Assembly (NCBI RefSeq): GCF_030769565.1
Contig: NZ_JAVCAP010000009.1
Coordinates: 1 to 64,000, forward strand
Direction: 5' to 3'
Length of the DNA stretch: 64,000 nt
Source of the DNA: Methylophilus aquaticus
Lineage (GTDB): Bacteria; Pseudomonadota; Gammaproteobacteria; Burkholderiales; Methylophilaceae
The translations under genes and the position numbers were made by a program. Numbering within the stretch: position 1 is the stretch's first letter; every line of letters begins with the position of its first letter. A model generated the notes under the pieces. That model had not been told where the DNA came from. It worked only from the letters and a program-made list of their open reading frames with translations, and ran no database searches. Below are positions 1-7,663 of this stretch, piece by piece.

Positions 1-67
1 GCGTGGGTTCTTCGGGTACGTTTCATTGCTTTCTTTCTCTGCTTTCTGCCGCCTATCGGCTGCAAGG

Positions 68-1279
68 TTAAGCAAGAATATCACTTAAAACACTGTCCAG
101 TTTTCCGGGTCCACCTCTTTCATCAACGGTAAAATCCAGCGTGAACTGTGCTGCATCTGCATGCACACTGTGGTCAGTAGGCACCAGGCCGCTTGCTTTA
201 ACGCCTAACAAGCGTATCTTTTTATCCAACGCTATCCTTTTTAGACATTTGCCACAAAAAAGCCGTAATGATTTCGCATCGCTGATAGGGGCGGGTAGTG
301 TCAGGTCGCGCGTAACGGTTTTAAAGTCATCAAAACGCAGCTTGATGCCGATCTTGCGGCAGGTATAGCCTTTTTGTTGCAGATCGCTGGCGACACGCTC
401 ACATAGCTGGGTAAATGCCTGGCTTAAAGCCGGTTTGTCTCTCACTGCGTGCAAGTTGCGCTCAAACGTGGTCTCCCTGCTCATCGAGACCGGGACGCTT
501 TCAGTGATGACCGGCCTGTCATCCTGACCGTGAGACACACGATGCAACCACCGGCCATAGCTATTGCCAAAATGCTGCACTAGCCAGGCTTCGCTCATGG
601 CTGCAATCTGACCTATGGTTTTAATCTCCAATGACTCGAGTTTAGCGCTGGCTTTAGGGCCTATGCCATTGATCTTTTTGGCTGGCATCGGCCAGATACG
701 GAAAGGTATATCCGACAGTGTGATGACGGTGATGCCATCTGGCTTTTGCATTTCAGAGCATAACTTTGCCAATAGTTTATTGGGCGCGATACCGACTGAA
801 CAGGTGAGGCCAGTAGCGGTAAATACGGCAGATTTCAACTGTTGTGCAATCTCGTTAGCCTCGCCCGGCAGCATGGATACATCGGCATAAACTTCATCGA
901 TGCCGATATTCTCTACCAATGGGCTAATGCTGCGAATCGCCTCCTTGAACAGGCGGGAATAATGACGGTACAGCTCGAAATTCACCGGCAACAAGATCGC
1001 ATCGGGCGCCAGTTTGGCGGCGTGCATAGTCGGCATGGCCGAGTGCAGGCCGAGCGCACGCGCTTCATAGGTAGCCGTGGTCAACACACCGCGCCCTGCG
1101 TAATCCCGCAAGCGCGAGAACGCGTGGGTGCCATCCTCTCTGATCCGTGGTGCATGTGAGGAACGCCCGCCCACCACCACAGGCAAGCCTTTCAACTCCG
1201 GGTAGCGTGACAATTCGCAAGATGCAAAAAATGCATCCATATCAATATGTGCGATGCGTCTGGTTTTCAAGACTGGCAT
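68..1279 (-). CDS. dinB: DNA polymerase IV (Y-family, DinB)
   Basis: Error-prone translesion polymerase that extends past damaged or mismatched DNA. The N-terminus carries the Y-family palm motif HIDMDAFFASCE with a metal-binding Asp, and the second catalytic pair sits in GIDEVYADV. A helix-hairpin-helix region (INGIGPKASAKL) and a little-finger domain (RKIGIKLRFDDF) follow. The reading frame can begin at a GTG at 1288, but the ATG at 1279 fits the family N-terminus better; neither has a clear Shine-Dalgarno. At about 403 residues it is longer than the roughly 350 of the E. coli enzyme, the excess being at the N-terminal insert after VVVGG and at the C-terminus. It reads away from the other genes and no LexA box was recognised upstream. 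Family assignment is secure. Confidence 0.93.
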   Translation of the reverse strand: MPVLKTRRIAHIDMDAFFASCELSRYPELKGLPVVVGGRSSHAPRIREDGTHAFSRLRDYAGRGVLTTATYEARALGLHSAMPTMHAAKLAPDAILLPVNFELYRHYSRLFKEAIRSISPLVENIGIDEVYADVSMLPGEANEIAQQLKSAVFTATGLTCSVGIAPNKLLAKLCSEMQKPDGITVITLSDIPFRIWPMPAKKINGIGPKASAKLESLEIKTIGQIAAMSEAWLVQHFGNSYGRWLHRVSHGQDDRPVITESVPVSMSRETTFERNLHAVRDKPALSQAFTQLCERVASDLQQKGYTCRKIGIKLRFDDFKTVTRDLTLPAPISDAKSLRLFCGKCLKRIALDKKIRLLGVKASGLVPTDHSVHADAAQFTLDFTVDERGGPGKLDSVLSDILA

Positions 1280-1678
1280 GTTAACCACTTATAAGCTTGG
1301 GAGCAGGTGGGGAATCAGATATTCAAAGGTATAAAAAAACATAATCGACTGGCAGTCATAAATATTGAAGCGTTGCACAACGCTGGATTATCCCATGATG
1401 CACATTAAAAGGCATGCTTGTGCAAAATGCTTTTTACACTCTCTGCAATCATCACTCCTATGCCAAATATCAAAACCGCCTTCATAGCATTGGCCGCTTT
1501 TACTGGGGCACCGACTGACAAAGATGGCTATCCCATTGGCAATCCAAAAATGGGCGAAGACTCTTTAACTCACACATCAGATGCAAAACACGAGATCCGA
1601 GCAATGGCAGCTAGAACGCTCTTCCACTTTGTCCCCCCAGCCTAAATGGTTACAGAAACAGGGGGAGATACGGTTTTA
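1280..1678. other. Intergenic region, no supported gene
   Basis: About 400 bases lie between dinB and the small minus-strand ORF. A short inverted repeat (gcgttg-caacgc) occurs near 1370-1385. A plus-strand reading frame at 1418-1645 starts with TTG, has no ribosome binding site and no recognisable domain, so it is not called. This region is expected to hold the dinB promoter. Confidence 0.5.
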
Positions 1679-1852
1679 CTACGAATACGGTTTAAATTTG
1701 TGGAGCGCTTCTTCTTTGTAATCTTCACGTAATCGATGCCAAACCATTACAGATTGCTGCTCAATGCTTTTGATCGCCATAAAACGCATGGCCAGTTGGC
1801 GAGCCGCAAGGGTAATCGCTTCGGCATCATTTTTAGCATTCTTGGTTGCCAT
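1679..1852 (-). CDS. Small conserved-looking hypothetical protein (57 aa)
   Basis: Not recognised. The product is a small, basic, helix-rich soluble protein with no signal peptide or membrane segment; it contains SIEQQSVMVWHRLREDYKEE. A longer frame reaches 1900, but the ATG at 1852 gives MATKNAKNDAEAITLAARQL, a natural start, and avoids overlap with the divergent ORF that begins at 1864. No clear Shine-Dalgarno is visible. Composition looks coding (few rare codons, amphipathic helix pattern). It might be a small regulatory or housekeeping protein, but no function can be assigned. Confidence 0.5.
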   Translation of the reverse strand: MATKNAKNDAEAITLAARQLAMRFMAIKSIEQQSVMVWHRLREDYKEEALHKFKPYS

Positions 1853-1863
1853 GCTTTTACGAA

Positions 1864-2061
1864 ATGGCTGCAAAAACTCAGACGCCTGACAAGAACGCAC
1901 TGATCAGGCGTGTTCTTTTGAATGTCGGCTATTGGGTGTGTCAGGTGCTCTTTGTGCTCGGTCTAAGCTCTTTGCTATCTCCCCATGCAGGGTTTGATTT
2001 CAGTGTGTTGGGGTGTATTCTTGTTGTTTTTATATCTAGTTTAATTCTATGCCTCATCTGA
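1864..2061 (+). CDS. Small two-helix membrane protein (65 aa)
   Basis: Not recognised. After a short hydrophilic, positively charged start (MAAKTQTPDKNALIRR), two hydrophobic stretches of about 20 residues (around residues 18-38 and 43-65) suggest two transmembrane helices with a cytoplasmic N-terminus. The stop overlaps the start of the SGNH hydrolase by 13 bases, and that downstream gene lacks its own Shine-Dalgarno, so the two are probably translationally coupled. That coupling is the best evidence that this short ORF is real. A start at 1846 is possible but would run into the divergent gene. Confidence 0.45.
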   Translation: MAAKTQTPDKNALIRRVLLNVGYWVCQVLFVLGLSSLLSPHAGFDFSVLGCILVVFISSLILCLI

Positions 2062-2648
2062 TTCTGCTTGGCGATTCAATTTTTGATAATGGTGTTTATG
2101 TCGATGGGGGTCCTGATGTTTGCAGCCAGTTACGTGATTTATTGCCAGCCACTTGGCGCGCCAGTTTGTTGGCGGTAGATGGTGCTGTTTGCCGTGATGT
2201 TGTCAGCCAGTTGGCGCATTTGCCTGCCGATGCCAGCCAGTTGGTATTGAGTGTTGGGGGTAACGATGCCCTGATGCGCAGGGATGTGTTGGCGGCCAGT
2301 GTACAAAGCAGCGTGGAGGCCATTTTGTTGATGGCTGATGCGATGGATGCTTTTGAGCACGATTATCGTCAGATGATGGAGGCGTTATTGGCAACAGGTT
2401 TGCCGCTGACGGTGTGTACCATTTACAACGCCAATTTTGATGCGCCAGATTATCAACGTTGCGTGCGGTTGGCGGTGGCTGTGTTTAACGATGTGATTTT
2501 GCGCGTGGCAGCAGAGCACCGTTTGCCGGTGATTGATTTGCGGGCGATTTGCAATCTTCCGGGTGACTATGCCAACCCGATTGAGCCTTCGGTGGCAGGC
2601 GGTGAAAAAATCAGCCGCGCCATTTTAGACAAGCTTGCACTGCATTGA
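2049..2648 (+). CDS. SGNH/GDSL-family hydrolase
   Basis: Predicted esterase or lipase-like hydrolase of the SGNH fold. The block I motif GDSIFDNG sits at residues 8-15 with the nucleophile Ser10, the block III motif GGNDALM carries the oxyanion Asn, and the C-terminal region VIDLRAICNLPGDYANPIEPSVAGG is in the place of the catalytic Asp/His block. A canonical DxxH is not obvious in that last block, so the catalytic His is uncertain. There is no signal peptide, so action in the cytoplasm is expected. It overlaps the upstream small membrane protein ORF and probably depends on it for translation. The substrate cannot be told from sequence. Confidence 0.8.
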   Translation: MPHLILLGDSIFDNGVYVDGGPDVCSQLRDLLPATWRASLLAVDGAVCRDVVSQLAHLPADASQLVLSVGGNDALMRRDVLAASVQSSVEAILLMADAMDAFEHDYRQMMEALLATGLPLTVCTIYNANFDAPDYQRCVRLAVAVFNDVILRVAAEHRLPVIDLRAICNLPGDYANPIEPSVAGGEKISRAILDKLALH

Positions 2649-2751
2649 TCAGGCTGGCCATTCATCCACGAACTGCATGGCTAACCGGCTAGGGCTAAGT
2701 GCCTGACCGTGCTAGCCGTGTGATGCGCGTGGGTGAATCAGCCAATAGGCT

Positions 2752-3465
2752 TTAAGCCAGCAACAAAAACACTGTGGGTTTTTTATGCAAATCCGGCAAT
2801 TGCGCTTTGCTCCACTCAGCCACTGTTTTGGTCAATATCAATTCATCTTTACCGGTCACATTGCAGGCTACACACAGCTTTGTTTGCGGTTGCAGAGTGG
2901 CAATCAGGTCATCCAGCATGTGCTGGTTACGGTAGGGGGTTTCAATAAACAGTTGGGTTTCGAGACGGGTTTTTGAGTCATGCTCAATGTGTTTAATCGT
3001 TTCAATGCGCGTAGCCTTGTCAGCGGCCAGGTAGCCTAAAAACGTAAAGCGCTGGCCGTTGAGGCCACTGGCCATCAGGCCTAACAACAGGCTGCTGGGG
3101 CCGATGAGTGGGGCAACACGGATGCCTTTGTAGTGCGCGACGGCAGCCAGTGTGGCGCCGGGGTCGGCAATACCAGGGCAACCGGCTTCGCTCATCAGGC
3201 CAACGTCTATGCCTTTTTGCAGCGGTTGCAGCATGGTGTTGAGGTCTTTGGCTGGTGTGTCTTTATTTAATACGCTGAAAGTGATGTCGCGCATGGTGGT
3301 GGGGTGGCCGCTCGCCGCCAGGAAATGACGGGCAGTTTTTTCGTTTTCGACAATAAAGTGCTGCAAGCTGTGGATGCGAGCAATCACCTCTGGCGGCAGT
3401 ACTTGTTGGGGTGTTGTGTCGTCAGCCAGTGTGACGGGGATAAAGTAGAGCGTGCCTGTGGCCAT
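2752..3465 (-). CDS. RsmI-like SAM-dependent methyltransferase (tetrapyrrole methylase family)
   Basis: Member of the corrin/porphyrin methylase superfamily close to RsmI, the 16S rRNA 2'-O-methyltransferase. The opening TLYFIPVTLAD, the motif GLMSEAGCPGIADPGA and the segment LIGPSSLLLGLMASGLNGQRFTF are the usual SAM and substrate-binding blocks. At 237 residues it is shorter than true RsmI (about 290), as is typical of the paralog that betaproteobacteria carry near maf, yceD and rpmF. It follows DUF4139 on the same strand but is separated by a terminator hairpin, so it likely has its own promoter. An RNA or small-molecule substrate is possible; rRNA methylation is not proved. Confidence 0.85.
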   Translation of the reverse strand: MATGTLYFIPVTLADDTTPQQVLPPEVIARIHSLQHFIVENEKTARHFLAASGHPTTMRDITFSVLNKDTPAKDLNTMLQPLQKGIDVGLMSEAGCPGIADPGATLAAVAHYKGIRVAPLIGPSSLLLGLMASGLNGQRFTFLGYLAADKATRIETIKHIEHDSKTRLETQLFIETPYRNQHMLDDLIATLQPQTKLCVACNVTGKDELILTKTVAEWSKAQLPDLHKKPTVFLLLA

Positions 3466-3512
3466 GTGCGTGTCGATTCATGCGTAAAAACTGGATTATC
3501 CCACGGCAAGGC

Positions 3513-3550
3513 GTAAAAAAAGCATTCTGGTGAAAGAATGCTTTTTTATT
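3513..3550 (-). terminator. Rho-independent terminator after the DUF4139 gene
   Basis: A perfect 8-bp stem (agcattct / agaatgct, 3521-3542) with a 6-base loop is flanked by an A-run before it and a T-run after it, so on the minus strand it ends in a U-tract. It separates the DUF4139 gene from the RsmI-like gene. Confidence 0.8.
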
Positions 3551-3598
3551 GTGCTGATGATTGCTTGCTCAGGTTCGCCTGGCGAGCGCTCTGACGCC

Positions 3599-5023
3599 TT
3601 AGTATTTAACTTGTACCCGGTATTTCAAGGTTACGTCGCTTTCGGCGGGGACGCTGATTTTCCAGGTGGCCTGATGGGCGCTGGTTTTTTCATGCGGCAG
3701 TGAAGCATTCAGGATTTTCCAGTCACCATTCAGCGGCTCTTGCACGGTGACCGTCACGGCTTCTTTTTTGGCATTGTGCAGCGTGATGGCGTAAGCACTT
3801 TCATACAGCGGTGCCTGATTGGGTTTGCCAAGGCTTTTGAAGTCTGTTTGCACGCGGTCGGCGGTAACGTCAAACGCATTGCCCAGCTTTAAGCGCACGG
3901 TATCGTTTTTGGGGGTGTGATCGATCTGGTCTTCACCGACAAACTGGGCTGACCCATCGAGGTCTTTTTTGTAGACGCGCATGGTGCCTTTGGGCAGCGG
4001 AATACCAAGTTTGGCGGCTTCTTTGTTATCAAATTGTACAAATACTTGCACCTTTTGTGTCTTTTCTAGTTCGCGGTATTGACCTTGATAGTAGTAATCG
4101 GCGCCGCTCAGTACCAGTTCTTTACGCGCAGGAATCTGCTGAGCCGAGAGCAGGGCAACTTGTTTGGTTTGATTCTCGGCGATGGTGGTGGGGCGTGGCA
4201 GGGTATAGAGATGGTATTCCAGCAAGCCTTGTTCCACCGGCATGGCAGCATCCGCTACCATGGCTTCACTGCGCATCATCATGGTTTTAGGACGGATGGC
4301 ATCACGCACGCGGTTGACATCACCGGCCACCAGTTGCACTTTGGCATTGGGGTAAGCCGTGCCGCTGGTGTTGGTGAGGGTGACCCAGCCGGAGAGGTCC
4401 AGCGCGTCTTCCTTGCTGTTGAGTTCGGCCACGTAATCGGTTTTCCATTGCAGGCCGCCTGTCAGGTAGCTCAGTTCCAGACTGGCTTGTTCCGGGCCTT
4501 TGTATTGTGCCTGTGTGGTGAGTGTTGGCCGGTCTTTGAGCTGGCCGGGCACGTTAGGGTAGGCAATGCGACCAGGCACGCCGGTTTCGATACGGTTCCC
4601 TATTTTTAGTACTATGCCGTTTTGTGCCGAGAGTACCGTCGCCTGCTCTTCTGTTTCTGCTCCGGTGGCCGGGTTGGTCTTGATGACGGTGACTTGCTGG
4701 CCGACATATTTTTCGAGTAGCTTTTCCGGGGTCAGTAAGTCAAAGTCAAAGTTTTGTTCTAGCACCTGCAGGCTGGTATTGGGCAGCAGGCTGCGCAGCA
4801 GGGCAGTTTCAGGCTTAATTTGGGCACTGACATCACGAAATGACAGGGCAGACAAGCCATTGCCAAGGGATAGTTTGCGGCTGTCTTTCACCAGTGCGAG
4901 GTCTTCATTGTAAATGGTGACTGCGACACTGGTCTGGTCGGATTGCGGGCTGACGACAGTCGGGGCTGCGTGCACATGTGCAACACTGGCCAGGGAAAAA
5001 AGCAGCATGGAACTCAGACGCAT
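3599..5023 (-). CDS. Secreted DUF4139 domain protein
   Basis: Conserved exported protein of unknown function. A Sec signal peptide (MRLSSMLLFSLASVAHVHA, residues 1-19) is followed by the N-terminal segment VTIYNEDLALVKDSRKL typical of DUF4139 proteins, then a long beta-rich region with LTNTSGTAYPNAKVQLVAGDVN and a C-terminal immunoglobulin-like end (LKYRVQVKY). No catalytic residues or membrane anchor are visible, so a soluble periplasmic protein is the natural reading. It is monocistronic: a terminator follows it, and about 100 bases separate it from the Maf gene. Its neighbours give no firm clue. The family name is confident; function is unknown. Confidence 0.85.
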   Translation of the reverse strand: MRLSSMLLFSLASVAHVHAAPTVVSPQSDQTSVAVTIYNEDLALVKDSRKLSLGNGLSALSFRDVSAQIKPETALLRSLLPNTSLQVLEQNFDFDLLTPEKLLEKYVGQQVTVIKTNPATGAETEEQATVLSAQNGIVLKIGNRIETGVPGRIAYPNVPGQLKDRPTLTTQAQYKGPEQASLELSYLTGGLQWKTDYVAELNSKEDALDLSGWVTLTNTSGTAYPNAKVQLVAGDVNRVRDAIRPKTMMMRSEAMVADAAMPVEQGLLEYHLYTLPRPTTIAENQTKQVALLSAQQIPARKELVLSGADYYYQGQYRELEKTQKVQVFVQFDNKEAAKLGIPLPKGTMRVYKKDLDGSAQFVGEDQIDHTPKNDTVRLKLGNAFDVTADRVQTDFKSLGKPNQAPLYESAYAITLHNAKKEAVTVTVQEPLNGDWKILNASLPHEKTSAHQATWKISVPAESDVTLKYRVQVKY

Positions 5024-5120
5024 GGGGATCCTCTCGTTTTTTAAAGCATTATGCTTGAGACGCTATTAACGCGTTTGCCGTTCAATAAGTTAACGAGCGG
5101 TACGCGATTGCGCTATCTGA

Positions 5121-5720
5121 TTAGCGCTCTTTATGGGGTGATAATACATCGACACCGGCATTTTGCAGCATGTTGACCAGTGCGATCAAGGGCAAGCCGA
5201 TCAGGGCATTGGGGTCATCGCCACGCATATAGTCCAGCAAGGCAATGCCCATGCCTTCGGATTTGGCGCTGCCAACACAGTCGTAGGGTTGTTCCAGCTG
5301 CAGGTAGTGTTCAATCTGGTCGGGCGTCAGTGTTTTAAACTTGACATGGTAAGGCACGAGGGTGGACTGCATGTGCTGGTTGCCGCTGTTATACAGGCAA
5401 AGTGCGCTGTGGAAAATGACTTCGCGGCCGCTCAGCATGCTCAATTGTCTGACGGCATTGGTATGGTTACCCGGTTTGCCAATCTGCTGGCCATCCACTG
5501 TGGCCACCTGGTCACATCCAATGATCAGCGCGCCCGGGTGGTGTTCAGCGACTTTGCGTGCTTTGGCTTCTGCCAGGCGCAAAGCCGTCTGTTCCGGGCT
5601 TTCGCCTTGCAGGGGTGTCTCGTCAATTTCTGGAGAAAGGGACTCAAATGGCAAGTGCAGCTTTTGCAGCACTTCGCGACGATAGCGCGAGGAAGAGGCG
5701 AGGATCAGCGGTGTTGGCAT
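5121..5720 (-). CDS. maf: Maf-like nucleoside triphosphate pyrophosphatase (YceF type)
   Basis: House-cleaning pyrophosphatase that hydrolyses non-canonical nucleotides; YceF-type members prefer m7GTP. The signature opening LILASSSRYRREVL with the SSSxxR phosphate-binding motif, the segment EIDETPLQGESPEQTALRLAEAKA and the catalytic IIGCDQVA (Asp) are all present. A frame from 5732 would begin inside the terminator hairpin at 5731-5760, so the ATG at 5720 (MPTPLILAS) is preferred; no Shine-Dalgarno is evident. Length (199 aa) is normal. In many betaproteobacteria this gene belongs to the yceD-rpmF-plsX neighbourhood; here the carboxylase genes stand between. Confidence 0.92.
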   Translation of the reverse strand: MPTPLILASSSRYRREVLQKLHLPFESLSPEIDETPLQGESPEQTALRLAEAKARKVAEHHPGALIIGCDQVATVDGQQIGKPGNHTNAVRQLSMLSGREVIFHSALCLYNSGNQHMQSTLVPYHVKFKTLTPDQIEHYLQLEQPYDCVGSAKSEGMGIALLDYMRGDDPNALIGLPLIALVNMLQNAGVDVLSPHKER

Positions 5721-5730
5721 GGTTAAAAGC

Positions 5731-5760
5731 AAAAATCCCTGAATTGCTTCAGGGATTTTT
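5731..5760. terminator. Perfect bidirectional terminator hairpin after pycB
   Basis: A 13-bp perfect stem (aaaaatccctgaa / ttcagggattttt) closes on the loop ttgc. It ends the pycA-pycB transcript on the minus strand and lies only 10 bases from the chosen Maf start codon. Confidence 0.85.
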
Positions 5761-5771
5761 GCAGGATGGCG

Positions 5772-7619
5772 TTATTCAGGTTGAATTTCAATCAGTGTTT
5801 CATCCGGGGTGACACTGTCACCTTTGGTGACATGGATCGCGAGCACAGTACCAGACTTGCCAGCCTGAATCTCGTTTTCCATTTTCATGGCTTCAATCAC
5901 CAGCACGCCGTCACCCGCACTGACCTTGTCTCCGACGTTGACCTTGACCGTCACAATCGTGCCTGGCATGGCGGTGGTGATGCAGCCGGGGTGCGTTGGG
6001 CGTGGACGACCACTGGAGGCCACTGCCGTGGCTTTCTTCTTGCTGCCTGAGGAGCTACCAGCACTGACTTCCATTTCGCTCAGGGTTTCAACAAAGACTT
6101 CTTCAGAGATGCCATCCACTTTCACATAGTAAGGACGGCGCTCTTCACCGGCGTGGCCGCTCCCTGTGAGTTTGATGTGGTAGGTTTCGCCATGCAGTGT
6201 GATGTTGAATTCATTGGGCGCATAACGTGCCGCCGCCGTTTGCTGGCTCACTGCATCTTTGCTTAATAATGGTTCAGGTTGCAATGAACCGGCATTGCGC
6301 TCTTGCAGGAACGTTTTGCCGATATCCGGGAACATGGCGAATGTCAGCACATCCCGTTCATGATTGGCAAAGCGCTCGGCTTCAGATTGCAGTTTGACCA
6401 TTTCAGGTTGCAACAGATCAGCAGGGCGACAGGTAATCACTTCCGCATCACCCACCGCTTGCTTGCGCACTTCGGCATTGACTGCGGCAGGTGCTTTACC
6501 ATACTGGCCCAGCAGGTAATTCTTCACTTCGTTGGTAATGGATTTGTAGCGGCCACCGGTTAATACGTTCAGCACAGCCTGAGTGCCAACGATTTGCGAG
6601 GTTGGTGTAACCAATGGCGGGAAGCCCAAGTCTTCTCGTACACGCGGGATCTCGGCCAGAACCTCATCCATGCGATCCAGTGCACCTTGTTCTTTCAACT
6701 GGTTGGACAGGTTGGAAATCATGCCACCTGGTACCTGGTTGACCAGTACGCGGGTGTCCACACCGGTAAAGGCACTTTCAAACTGCCAGTATTTTTTACG
6801 TACCTCTTTGAAGTAGGCAGTAATTTCCTGCAGCTTACCCAAATCCAGACCAGTATCGTATTCCGTGCCTTTTAAAGCTGCGACCAGGCTTTCAGTGGTT
6901 GGGTGGCTGGCACCTTCAGAGAAGGAGGAGTTGCAGGTATCAATAATGTCGACACCGTTTTCGACGCTCTTCAGCATGACCATGCTGGCCAAGCCGGAGG
7001 TGGCGTGGCTGTGCATATGCACGGGCACACTGACAGCGTCTTTCAGACTTCTGACCAGTTCACCAGCCATGGTAGGCGTGAGCAGGCCGGCCATGTCTTT
7101 GACGCCGATGCTGTCACAGCCCAACGCTTCCAGCTCTTTGGCCATGCTGACAAAATAGGCAACATCGTGTACCGGGCTGGTTGTGAATGACAGCGTACCA
7201 ATGGCGTGTTTTTTGACTGACTTCACCGCTTCAATCGCTGTTTTCAGGTTGCGCACATCGTTCATGGCATCGAAAATACGGAATACATCAACGCCAGTAT
7301 CGGCGGCCTGTTTGACAAAGGCATGCACCACATCGTCCGAGTAGTGGCGATAACCCAGCAGGTTCTGTCCACGCAACAACATGTTGATTGGTGTGTTGGG
7401 CAGTGCTTTTCTTAACTTCTGCAGACGTTCCCAGGGGTCCTCTTTCAGAAAGCGTACACAGGCATCAAACGTTGCGCCGCCCCAGGCCTCCAGAGACCAG
7501 AAGCCAATGTCATCCAGTTTGCTACAAATAGGCAGCATGTCTTCGGTGCGCATGCGGGTGGCAATCAGGGATTGGTGACCATCTCTTAAAACGAGTTCGG
7601 TGACGTGTATTTTGCTCAT
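5772..7619 (-). CDS. pycB: Pyruvate carboxylase subunit B / oxaloacetate decarboxylase alpha-type carboxyltransferase with biotin domain
   Basis: Carboxyltransferase that moves CO2 between biotin and pyruvate/oxaloacetate. The N-terminal TIM barrel begins LVLRDGHQSLIATRMRTEDM and includes SIGVKDMAGLL (metal and catalytic Lys region); the middle is the conserved carboxylase domain; the C-terminus is a biotin carboxyl carrier domain whose EAMKME motif places biotinyl-Lys at residue 579 of 615. A flexible Ser/Gly/Lys and Pro linker (about residues 515-545) precedes it. A biotin carboxylase gene lies 44 bases upstream on the same strand, so the pair most likely forms a two-subunit pyruvate carboxylase that refills oxaloacetate. 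Na+-pump beta and gamma subunits of a true oxaloacetate decarboxylase are absent nearby, which favours the carboxylase role. Confidence 0.88.
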   Translation of the reverse strand: MSKIHVTELVLRDGHQSLIATRMRTEDMLPICSKLDDIGFWSLEAWGGATFDACVRFLKEDPWERLQKLRKALPNTPINMLLRGQNLLGYRHYSDDVVHAFVKQAADTGVDVFRIFDAMNDVRNLKTAIEAVKSVKKHAIGTLSFTTSPVHDVAYFVSMAKELEALGCDSIGVKDMAGLLTPTMAGELVRSLKDAVSVPVHMHSHATSGLASMVMLKSVENGVDIIDTCNSSFSEGASHPTTESLVAALKGTEYDTGLDLGKLQEITAYFKEVRKKYWQFESAFTGVDTRVLVNQVPGGMISNLSNQLKEQGALDRMDEVLAEIPRVREDLGFPPLVTPTSQIVGTQAVLNVLTGGRYKSITNEVKNYLLGQYGKAPAAVNAEVRKQAVGDAEVITCRPADLLQPEMVKLQSEAERFANHERDVLTFAMFPDIGKTFLQERNAGSLQPEPLLSKDAVSQQTAAARYAPNEFNITLHGETYHIKLTGSGHAGEERRPYYVKVDGISEEVFVETLSEMEVSAGSSSGSKKKATAVASSGRPRPTHPGCITTAMPGTIVTVKVNVGDKVSAGDGVLVIEAMKMENEIQAGKSGTVLAIHVTKGDSVTPDETLIEIQPE

Positions 7620-7663
7620 AGTCGTATCGATCTAAATATTAATGTATTTGCAAAGCGGGTTAA

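Noticed and set aside
1418-1645. 75-codon plus-strand ORF between dinB and the small minus-strand gene
   Set aside because: TTG start without a ribosome binding site and no recognisable domain or composition signal.
4079-4609. 176-codon ORF opposite the DUF4139 gene
   Set aside because: Lies fully inside a clear coding gene on the other strand; its sequence shows no family features.
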